A DNA stretch of 64,000 nt, taken from the NCBI GenBank assembly GCA_031002005.1, contig CM061919.1, forward strand, positions 34,127,088-34,191,087, in the 5' to 3' direction. Position 1 is the stretch's first letter. Each line of letters begins with the position of its first letter. Below the pieces are notes generated by a model. It saw only the letters and a list, made by a program, of their open reading frames with translations. It searched no databases and was not told where the DNA came from. Below are positions 22,161-30,728 of the stretch, in pieces. A program made the position numbers and the translations under genes. This stretch comes from Vandiemenella viatica. Taxonomy: Eukaryota; Arthropoda; Insecta; Orthoptera; Morabidae.

Positions 22161-23065
22161 GAACTTTATAAGAAAAAATACAAGCTAAATGCTGAGGCAT
22201 ATTCTTTACATCTACTTTTAGCTAAAGTGTACATTTTAATTATCAAATGGACAGTTGGTTAAACAGTGTTAATGAGTGGCTAATGAATCGCAAATATAAG
22301 ATTTTAGAGAGAAAGAAATTGGCTAAATTTAAAAGTAATGACAACGCAACTAAATCAAAAAACAGTACGAACTTTTTTTTTTTTGGTAGAATAATAAATG
22401 AAACTGACATTATTTTCTAGCAATATGAGAACATTGTATTGTGTAAAGGGTTCAAGTACAATATGACCACTAAATTTACAGATCCATCTGTTATTAATAA
22501 GCTTATAATGGATATAAAAATTGGTCTAGAATCTTACACGTTAGATAAAGTCATACAGGTCAGGATAGCTTATGAGTGTAATAATATTATTGAAAAAGAA
22601 ATTGTGTTACAATCAAACGTTCTTACTAAAGAGCAGAAAATAATAAACAGTATCAATATACAATTAAGAGAGAATGAAGCCCTAGTAACTAAGGCTGATA
22701 AAGGCAACACTATTGTAATCGCATACTTAAAAGAATATATAAATAATACTGTAAAGTTTTTTGAGGAGAACGACATTGTTGAAGTAACCAACGGTCCCAC
22801 TGTAGATTTACAAAAATAACTTATTTAGTAAATATAGTAAAAATAACTTATTTAGTAAATTACAAAAGAAATGGATCGTAAATATGAACCCTAAACCTCC
22901 CGTTCTTAGAAGTCAGTTTAAGATACATAAACAAGGTCATCCGATTCGTCCAATAGTTAATGGGATAGATAGCGCATATAACCTTCTAGACTGACGACTC
23001 CAACCGAAAATTAAAGATAATTTTGTGTTTGAACGTAACTTCTCAGTTAATAATAAAAAAAAAAA

Positions 23066-23100
<35 letters not shown>

Positions 23101-23930
23101 ACTGATCTGGTTAATGAAATGAAAAGTGTATAATACACATACAGCACTAGACTAATCTCATTTGATATAGTATACCTATACACGAATGTACCTATAGATG
23201 TAACAATAAAGATCATTGAAGAAAATATGCTACAGCATAAAAAATTGACGGAATTACAAACTAGAGAACTGATTAATTTAGTACACATTATATTGAATTA
23301 TAATTATTTTACCTTCAATGAAAAATTTTAAATACAAAAACACGGCCTAGCGGTGGATAGTCCCCTAGCTGGAATTATGGCTGATATTTTTATTAATTCT
23401 TTACAAACCACATTTTTTACATCCGATCTACAGTTGCAAAGAAAGGTACGATTGTACGCTAGATACGTAAACAATATAACTATCGCATTTGATGGGGATG
23501 ACCAGGATTTGGAAATATTGTTCAACGCATTTAACTGTTTTCATGAAAACATCCGATTTACCAAAGAAGTGCAAAATGAAAATGATGAGCTAAATTTTTT
23601 GATCTTAAACTAGCAATAATAATCAACAATATAAGTTTTTATATCTATCAAAATCCGACTTATACAGACAACATTATTCCTGTCGATTCGGTGCACCCAA
23701 CAGCGCGCAGCGCATAAATTAGTATTTTTCCACTCGGAGATCAATCGAGCATTAACAATCCCCCTCACTGCCACTAAGTTACAGAAAGAAACAAACATAA
23801 TTAAATCTATTGCTATTAATAACGTATATAAAAAACATTTAGTAGATGCCATCGGTAACAAGAAAACCCGAAAAAATGTTCAATGTAAACAAGAAATGTA
23901 GACGCCCAAAATAAAGGAGAATGTCCGGTT
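22160..23930 (+). pseudogene. Penelope-like element reverse transcriptase, decayed
   Basis: Remnant of a PLE reverse transcriptase, the RT type related to telomerase. Visible in order: LNAEAYSLHLLLAK near 22175; an open stretch 22439-22819 with ALVTKADKGNTIVIAY; FKIHKQGHPIRPIVN near 22916-22962; a YTNVPI block near 23182; VDSPLAGIMADIFINSL near 23354-23404; and RLYARYVNNITIAFDGDD, where the catalytic YVDD has become YVNN. Stops, frameshifts and a 45-base A-tract (23055-23099) break the gene. No GIY-YIG endonuclease was found 3' of it. Confidence 0.82.
23055..23099. repeat. Poly(A) tract inside the PLE reverse-transcriptase remnant
   Basis: About 45 bases of A with a single T, starting from TAATAATAAAA. 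Coding similarity of the PLE is recognisable on both sides (NFSVNN before, TDLVNEMKS after). No retroelement body or TSD accompanies the tract, so it looks like a local expansion rather than the tail of an insertion. Confidence 0.8.
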
Positions 23931-24144
23931 CTCGTCAGAATTCTCCTATATTCTGTAATTATTTGTATTCAGAGTGGATTTTAGTCTAATTTTAATACCT
24001 TAAATGTTATTTGTGCGATTACTTCACATTTAGTTGATTTAATTAATTGGTCATTGCTATGTTGCAATCGTGTTACATGTTCATGTTTAATAGTGCGAAA
24101 TTACACCCATATACCTACGTTCCTCCCATCCCGCCATTTTTTCA

Positions 24145-24362
24145 CGCTGGGGTACTTATATCATTGACTCAGGCACGCGTTGCTCAGGCGGTTATGAGAG
24201 TTTGCCGTGTGCGCCGTCTACCATTCTTACTGGGTTGCTATTCCCAGCAATTTAATCAGTTGGCGGAAATACCCCGCCCTATGTGGACAGCGGATGCAAT
24301 GACGCATGTAGTAATCCTGTTTGAAATTGTTGACATAGTGCAGGTTCACACTAAAATGACAG
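24145..24362 (+). repeat. Penelope-type terminal repeat, plus orientation
   Basis: About 215 bp matching the reverse complement of 21112-21330 at roughly 90 percent by eye: GGTACTTATATCATTGACTC, GTTGCTCAGGCGGTTATGAG, ATGTGGACAGCGGATGCAAT. It lies just 3' of the PLE RT remnant and in the same orientation, as expected for the 3' terminal repeat. Confidence 0.65.
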
Positions 24363-24412
24363 ATATATAGATTGATAGATATGTTCACTTTGATCCCATG
24401 TGAGAATAATCT

Positions 24413-24764
24413 CGGGGATGTGGAACAGTACATACACTTATCACTAATGTCAATATTACTATATAATTGATAATATTATATATATTGACAACAAGTTAGC
24501 AACAACCCATTAGTATAACCAATATCTCCTGTAATCTACAAATACAATCCCGAGTAATTAATACTTATTATGTGGAACAGTGTATTCACTTGTTACCAGC
24601 ATCTAATAATCAGTTACTTTCTTATCAACCAGTTACCATGATACATTTCATTGTAATTTGTGACTACATATTATATTATGTTAGTTGCTATTTATGTGGA
24701 ACAGTACACACACCTATTAACAATATCAATTATACTACCAACAACTCATAAGTATGTAATTACG
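24413..24764. repeat. Imperfect tandem repeats with TATGTGGAACAGT
   Basis: TGTGGAACAGT recurs at about 24418, 24570 and 24694 (spacings about 150 and 124). Each is followed by an ACTTATCAC- or CACCTATTAAC-like block and AT-rich sequence. Probably part of a PLE non-coding end; no gene. Confidence 0.5.
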
Positions 24765-24896
24765 AAGTCTTTCTCGGCGTTGACAATACAAGTAATGCTC
24801 TCGGGTGTCTAGCCGAGTTATAGAAGTGTTATAATAATCACACAATATTTCGGCACTCTGAATCGTTGGCGCCATCTTCCGGTGAAGTGAGGTCAG
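24765..24896 (-). mobile_element. 3' end of a second PLE (minus strand), split by nested elements
   Basis: Reverse complement matches 52918-53033 (TGGCGCCAACGATTCAGAGT, CCGAAATATTGTGTGATTAT, CCCGAGAGCATTACTTGTA), the 3' end of the GIY-YIG PLE. Its continuation appears at 28878-28904 and again at 33600-33683. A C element and an A1 element were therefore inserted into this one PLE end. GAAGTGAGGTCAG at 24884-24896 is one copy of the TSD of element C. Confidence 0.8.
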
Positions 24897-25008
24897 TCAG
24901 CGTCAGCGTCATCTAAAAGGCTTGCGCCATTTTGTCTTTACAGTGCCAGGGAAAACCCTTTGACTGCTGTCTGTTTTGGGTTTTGGAAATGGCTTTTTGT
25001 CAAAGTCA

Positions 25009-25182
25009 TCAGTTGTAGGTTTGTCTGATATTTGCTTGATTTTGACGTGGCATCAGGGCGGTGATCAGCTGCGTGAGCAGCGTGACCACCACCGTTAGCT
25101 GGTCGCTGGGTCCGGAACGGCAGTGGCAGTGGTCGGCAGGTCGACCTTCTCGGCGGCCGGGCGGCTGCCGACTGGACCCAGG

Positions 25183-25232
<50 letters not shown>

Positions 25233-28200
25233 CACTGCCTCAACGGCATGTTTGTGGCCCCGCTACCTTAAGTAGCTCTACCTACTGTGTCACTTGTTTG
25301 GGATGGGTTATTTTTGGGGACGCTTTTTTATTCTCTTTAAGGGGGAAAATGGCTATGGTATGTCACTGATATCCTTGCGAATATCAGGTGACATCCTTAT
25401 TGAAAACCCCTTTAGGTTTTACTAAGTCCGTTGGGGATCATCGTCGTAATCAGCTGTGTTAGGAGCTGGACGACTTTCCCCAACTGGTTGTCTGGTTCGT
25501 CTCGATGGTCATGGCTGCAGCAGCGTAGTGGCTGGTGGTAGACCGCTTCCCTGATCAGTGGTCTCAGTTTGTGGCCTCTTGGATCGTCGCTGGTTGATTT
25601 CCTGGTCTTCTTCTCTTCGTATTTTCCATTTCTTGCATTCCTGGTGTGGCTTGGTTGGCGTCGGCTGCTGTCGGCAGAGGCTAGTAGCTTCTTCCTCACA
25701 GCACATCCGCCGTAGCTCGCCGCGTGGTCAGCCCCACAGTTCGCACACGTCGGCGTGGCTTCACGCGGACGCGTGCAGACCGCGACGCTGTGGGTTCCCC
25801 CGCAGCGGACACAACGTAGTTGATTGCTGCATTCATACGCCCGATGCCAGAACCCTTGGCATCGGAAGCATTGGTTGATCGTGCTTGGTTTCCTATTCCG
25901 AACACTCCTGGTGTTTCGGTCTCTGCCTTGGTGACTGGTTCCCTCTGGGTGCTCGGTTGCTGGTTCTGTCACGGGTCGGTTCTGTCCAGCTTCTGGTAGT
26001 GACTTGTGGTTCTCGCCTCGTCCAGACCCATCTGGTTCCATGGTTCGAGATGTTGTGTTTTCCGCACTTGGTTGCGTACTGTCTAGGCTCCTCCGTCCAC
26101 CGAGGCGGTCGATTGCAGTCCCGATAGTCGCCTGGAAAGTGCTGTCGGTGATGAACGCCGCCAGTGCTGCCCGTGTCTTCTCTGGAAGCGATGCCATATG
26201 GTGGAGTATCTCGGACATGGTTGCCTGCTGGGGCGGCGAGATTGCTTGAAGCAGATGGTCCATGGCTGCTTGGGTGGTGACTGTCTGGTTGTCGTTCCTG
26301 GGTGCGTCGATTCTCGGTGACGCAGTGCCCTCTGTCTCCCGTGAGTGGGGTGGTTTGTCGACTTGCTTGTTGATCGGCGTGGCGGGGAGCTCTAACGTCT
26401 TCATCTTGAGGAGTTTTTCATCGAGGGCATCCAGGTATTTGTCCTCGTCGAAGTTTCCTGCATAGACTGTCGGGAACGGTACATGCCTAGACCAGTCCAT
26501 TTCTTCCTCGATAATTGGCTCGGCGAGGTGTGCGTACTTCGATTCGCAGAGCGTTCGAGTCAGCACCTTGGTGGTTTCGGAGGGAAGACGCCAGGCATAG
26601 ATTTTCTCGCTGGTCTTGACTCTCAGCTCTAGCGCCCATGGGCCTCCTTCCTTGAGGAGGTACTCGATGAGCTCCTTGATGGTGTAGTCTGCCGAGTCGA
26701 GGAAATACTCGTGTGTCGGGGTGTAGCACCGAAAGTAGATCGGGGCGTCAGTGCCCAGCCGGCTGTCGTCGTCAACGATGTACTGTGGCGACGACCAGCA
26801 TGAGCTTCCCGGCGAGTGCGAAGTTGTAGGTGAGGCATCATGGCTGCTCGTGCTTGCTCTCGGGTTTTCAGCGACCTTCCCTGCCGCATGGCTCCGGCAG
26901 CCTTCACTTGACTGGTTGCCTGGGTCCGACCGGTCACCGTCACGGCGCGGTAGTGACCGGACGTCAGGGCCGCGTGTTGCCGTAGCCCCGGGCTTGCTCC
27001 GGCCTGTGCGGCGTCGTGGCGTACCACAGCACCGGGTACCTCCCCCTTCGGAGTGTCGGCTTGGTCCGACCTTCCGCCACCCCTGCGGGGCGCGGAATGA
27101 CGCGCCACATCAGCTGCGGCCGTCGGCTGTCCGCACTGCGCCCGTGCAGCCTCCTGGCGGCCACCCGTGGCACCAGGTGTCGGCTCCAGACAGCTATCTC
27201 CATGAGAGGAGCGGTCCCGAGTCGACCGTCCATCACCACTGCGTGGTGTGGACTGAGCGGGAGCGGCCAGCGCAGCGCCTATATCTCGTGGCGGGAGTGG
27301 TGCCGCCTGGCGGCGGACTGGCGTATCATCCGGGCGCCGCTTCTTTCCCATGCTGCGCGCGCAACTGGAGCTGGAGCTGCTCGGCGAGACGTCTGCGCGC
27401 GGCGACGACAAACCTCGGACTGGACCCAGGAGCTGTCTTCGGCTGGTCTTGGCGGCGCGCAGCGGGCCTCGTATGGGGCTCGCGCGCAGGCTTGTCCGCC
27501 GGGCTGTGCTGGTGGGGAGGCTGTCTTGAGCTGGCTTCTTGGCGGCGGTTTGTTACCGCTGCTGGTCTTGAGCGGCGTCCCGCCCGAAGAGCCTTCTTGG
27601 TCTCACAGCCAGAGAAGCAGGCCGCGTGCCCTCGGCCGCAGTTGCAGCAGATTGCTTCTTCTCTGGCCGTGGAACAGTCGGCTAATTTGTGGTCCGCCCC
27701 ACATCGGACACACCTTCGCAGTTGGGTGCAGTCGCTCGCCTGGTGTCCATGGTTTTGACAGTTAAAACACTGTCGGAGCTCGGGTAGTGAGGGCTTCTTC
27801 TTGGCCACCCTCTTGACCCGCTCTCTCGACAGCGTCCCAGCTGCCTCTGGCGGCGACTGTTGTGGGCTGGGCTGCTCCGCGGCGCAGCTAATGCCCATGT
27901 CTTCGAGGAGGTTGTTGGCCTTCAGCATGTCAGACGGGCAGGAAGCTAGCATTTTGATGCCTCCCGCCGCCGGCCAACAGAACAGTGGCAGCTCTGTGGC
28001 CAGCAGAAGCTGGACGTACAGGCTGCTCCAGTTTCCCGTGCAAGGCACCATCACTGGTTGCACAGGCCCCTCCTCTATGGCTGCAGCATGTGCCCCCTCC
28101 TCCGGGGCAGGCGAGTCCGGTGCTGCCGCGAGGCTTTCTGACGTGTCGTCTCGCAGAGGGGAGCTGGGCGGATCAGGAACTTTGAAGACTCGTTCTTCAG

Positions 28201-28726
28201 CGTGTGGTTCCTGGCTTCCGGTGCTGGGCAGTTTTTCAACTGGAGGGGCGGGGCTTTTCTTCCCCACTACCTGCCAGTCTCCAACTGCTGGTGGTTGCTG
28301 TTTCCTGCGTGGTCTCTTGCTCCTTCCGTTTAATCGTCGGAAGAATTTCTTGGCGCAGAAGTCGTCACTGAAGGCAAGAGGGCAGGTTGCTAGTGCTTCT
28401 GGGCGCGTGAGGCCTCTGGAGGCCGCATCATCGTGTATGAGCTTCACTTCTTCTTGCGAGGTTGCGAAGTTGAGGGCCGTGTTGACATGGCCGTACTCGT
28501 CTGGTAAGGACCAGCCATATCTTAGCCCATCATGGATCACCCAGAGCGTCCACGACGTGAAGTTTCCCTTGGAAGCAGTAGCGACGAATTGCTTCATTGT
28601 GGGCTTCGTGGACTTGAGTTCGAAGATATAAACGAACCCATCTTTATCGCGGCGTGCTTCAAGGTAGATGTCGTTCGCTTGTGTGTCTTCCGCTCCTGAG
28701 AGGTCGACATCACTAGCTGCAGCCAT
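25009..28726 (-). CDS. Gag-like ORF1 of element C (zinc-knuckle protein), split by B
   Basis: The start codon at 28726 opens MAAASDVDLSGAEDTQANDI. Coding runs to the B insertion at 27418 and resumes at 25169, ending at TGA 25009-25011. The two parts (1309 and 161 bases) sum to 490 codons in one frame with no stop, so the gene was intact (489 residues) when B landed. Domains: an acidic N-terminal region shared with the composite element (FCAKKFFRRLNGRSKRPRRK, VQLLLATELPLFCWP), then three zinc knuckles CFNCQNHGHQASDC, CVRCGADHKLADC and CCNCGRGHAACFSGC, then a basic/proline-rich tail and a helical C-terminus LTVVVTLLTQLITAL. It would bind element RNA. As it stands, the frame reads into B and stops at 27326. 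Confidence 0.88.
25361..25393 (-). promoter_or_regulatory. 3' UTR stem-loop of element B
   Basis: On the plus strand TGTCACTGATAT (25361-25372) pairs with ATATCAGGTGACA (25381-25393), 12 pairs with one bulged base and an 8-base loop. It lies in the 3' UTR between the gag stop and the poly(A) tail. A role in recognition by a trans-acting reverse transcriptase is possible but inferred. Confidence 0.5.
25412..27351 (-). pseudogene. Gag-like ORF1 of element B, frameshifted in the N-terminal half
   Basis: The ATG at 27351 gives MGKKRRPDDTPVRR, but that frame stops before the conserved part. The main frame, open from about 26957 to TAA 25412-25414, has a Ser/Pro-rich stretch, then GTDAPIYFRCYTPTHEYFLD and ELIEYLLKEGGPWALELRVK (a folded N-terminal domain I cannot name). 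It continues with KTRAALAAFITDSTFQATIG and three zinc knuckles CFRCQGFWHRAYEC, CVRCGGTHSVAVC and CANCGADHAASYGGC. The C-terminus ends near KVVQLLTQLITTMIP, echoing the helix in C gag. At least one frameshift between about 26700 and 27000 separates the start from the main frame. The protein would bind RNA. Confidence 0.8.
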
Positions 28727-29112
28727 CTCAGTCAGCGTGCGACTCCTCGAAGCTGGCTCACTATGCGGGCCGGAACAGCGCCGGGGTCAGCAACTCGTAG
28801 ATGGCTCCGGTGCCGTCCACTCTCCTCCGTGAGTGGCTGGTGAGTCGTCTGAGTCCCCTGTCGAGTGGGAGGTCTGCGAAGTGAGGTCAGGAACATGCGA
28901 AGCTTCTGCTCTCGAGCTGCGCGCATCTTTTGTTTGCTTTGCGCTGGTGTGCCTTGTCGTCGCTCTGGTGCTCTCGCTTGCTTGTGTGCTGGATAACGCC
29001 GATTCGTCGCTCGCCGTTCGACGTGGGACATCGCCGCATAAGCAAATTTTGTCGTCTGACCGATAGGCAGACCTTTATATCAGACTGACTTATTACTCTC
29101 CACCTAGCTATA

Positions 29113-29210
29113 GGGTTTTACCGCCTCACGGCCCGCTCTTTGAGCGGAACCCCCAGGCGCGCTGTGTAGGGTCGTTTTCAGCCCTGATACCTATCAGGTG
29201 TAAACGAAAG
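29113..29210 (+). promoter_or_regulatory. Structured 5' leader element of A1, shared with D
   Basis: CCGCTC-TTT-GAGCGG (29133-29147) forms a 6-bp stem preceded by CCTCACGGC. A box CCCTGATACCTATCAGGTG begins 34 bases after the stem (29182) and is followed by AAACGAAAGG. Element D has CCGAGTT-ATT-AACTCGG at the same place, with the stem kept by compensating changes. Its CCCTGATACC box is also exactly 34 bases downstream. GGGTT before the stem (29113-29117) could pair with AACCC right after it (29148-29152). It lies about 100 bases upstream of ORF1. Function unknown. Confidence 0.6.
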
Positions 29211-29289
29211 GTTGAAGCGACATTCCTTGACAGACAGACTGACTAAGATAGGACCCCCTTCTTACAAGACAGACCGCTGCGGTACCACA

Positions 29290-30728
29290 ATGGGGTCCCG
29301 CAGCCATAAACGAAAGTCCAATCAGAAATCACCTACACAGACTGAGACACCTAAACCACGCAGACAATCAGACGAGATAATGGTACCGGCGGGGTCGTTC
29401 CTGGCCTTGCAAGATAGCGAATCCGATTCTGAAGTTACTGTAAATGAAACTAATGTAATTCCCAACATTACCACCACCAACAGATTCGCGCCACTGGATA
29501 GCGCCCCTGATTCCGTTCCCCCCCCTCCCCCACCTCAACCGCGACGCACTAGGGTTCCTCCCATATTTTGTTATCAAACAACTGGTTACTTGGGATTTGT
29601 CAAAGAAATAGAGAGGGGGCTGACAGGTGACCTCCACACTGCCTACCGTGGAAACAGCATCCGCTACCAAGCCTCTAACCTTAAAGACTTTAAATTCATC
29701 CTACAGGCTATGAATATAAGGAATTATCAGTACCACACATATGATGAAGACCCACTTAAGATACTAAAAGTTGTCATTAGGGACCTCCCAGCTGATATTT
29801 CCCGTGTAGACATCCACGACGACTTAGTCTCTAAAAAACTGCCAGTACACGATGTTCACCAAATGACATCTGCTACCCCAGAAGGGGTAAGGAAACCACT
29901 GCCGCTGTTTTTAGTGCAGCTCTACCGCTCACCCGAGGCAAGTGAAATCTACAATGTGCAGTACATTCTCCGCCTGAAGGTGAGGGTTGAGGCATACAGG
30001 GCACCCTCAGGTCCCATTCAGTGCCATTCTTGTCAGAATTTTGGGCACGGGTCCAAAAATTGTCACATCACACCACGATGCTGTCAAATGCGGAGGCAAC
30101 CATCTCACCTAAAACCTGTGCTAAAAAACAAGATGAGCCACCGAAATGCGCAAATTGCAATGGAGCTCATCCAGCTAGCTACAAAAAATGCCCCACTTAT
30201 CAGGAGATACTGAAGAAGGGAATTGAAGTAAAGAAAGCTAGGGAGGAAAGGAAAAGGAAGCTTAAAGAGGGGGAAAAAACTACTGACGACAGCACAGCCA
30301 CCAACAATCAGACCACAGGCTTTCAGCTAGAAGCTAGCGAATTTCCACCTCTGCGAAATACTTCCAGCCATGACCAATCAACAGCAAGCTCCTCTGAGCC
30401 AAACCACAACAATGGTCTCCCCACCAACAATGTTCCCAATACCAACAGTAGCCCTCCCTTCAATAACAATCCCTCCACAGACAGTAGTCCTCCCAACAAT
30501 AACAATCCCCCCAATAATGCTTCTGACCCACCTGCAGAAGGAGCAACAGACAACTCCTCCTCGCAAAGCTCGCCCCTATCAGATTTCAGAGAAATCATTG
30601 ATTTCTGCAAAGGACTATTTCAAACATTCATCACTACCATCCAAGATTTCAAAAATGCTCCCACCACAGATGCCAAATTAATGGTCATTGTTAAGGCTTT
30701 TACTAACATCATCAATGGCCCAAAATAA
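29290..30728 (+). pseudogene. Gag-like ORF1 of A1, two one-base insertions
   Basis: RNA-binding ORF1 protein. The ATG at 29290 (MGSRSHKRKSNQKSPTQTE) follows the structured leader. A basic N-terminus and a proline-rich region (SVPPPPPPQPRRTR) lead to a PRE_C2HC-like domain (YQASNLKDFKFILQAMN, ILKVVIRDLPADIS, LRLKVRVEAYRAP). The first zinc knuckle is CQNFGHGSKNC. Extra T bases near 30083 and 30111 break the frame through the second knuckle. The third (CANCNGAHPASYKKC) is in the continuing frame 30021-30728, which ends in an Asn/Pro/Ser-rich tail. The stop at 30726-30728 overlaps the ORF2 start. Confidence 0.88.

Larger units (their letters stand above)
25187..27417 (-). mobile_element. Gag-only non-LTR retrotransposon B with poly(A) tail
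   Basis: Flanked by GACTGGACCCAGGAGCT at 25170-25186 and 27418-27434, a 17-bp TSD in the gag of C. A poly(A) tail appears as T at 25187-25226. From 5' to 3': a leader of about 66 bases, one gag ORF, a 3' UTR of about 185 bases with a hairpin, and poly(A). There is no ORF2. This is a delimited, apparently full-length gag-only unit, comparable in layout to mammalian HAL1 half-LINEs. Confidence 0.87.
24897..28877 (-). mobile_element. Gag-only non-LTR retrotransposon C, interrupted by B
   Basis: Flanked by GAAGTGAGGTCAG at 24884-24896 and 28878-28890 (13-bp TSD) in PLE sequence. Without the nested B element it is about 1.73 kb: a 5' UTR of 150 bases, one gag ORF, and a short 3' UTR ending in GATGACGCTGACGCTGA. 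No endonuclease or reverse transcriptase is encoded. The clean TSD shows it was inserted by target-primed reverse transcription. A partner C-type gag with an A-type pol lies in the inverted-duplication arms. Confidence 0.85.

Noticed and set aside
26751..27765. Long plus-strand open frames (335 and 249 codons) across 26751-27765, and 276 codons at 27801-28631
   Set aside because: They are antisense to the GC-rich gag ORFs of B and C, cross the TSD boundary between two elements, and show no recognisable domain; composition explains them.
24897..28877. Telomeric HeT-A/TART-like array
   Set aside because: Gag-only layout is reminiscent, but there is no telomere repeat such as TTAGG, no head-to-tail array, and the elements have TSDs in interior sequence.
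29113..29210. Definite HDV-like ribozyme
   Set aside because: P1-like and P3-like helices can be drawn, but P2/P4 and the catalytic C could not be placed consistently in both A1 and D, and the element is about 200 bases from the inferred 5' end of A1.
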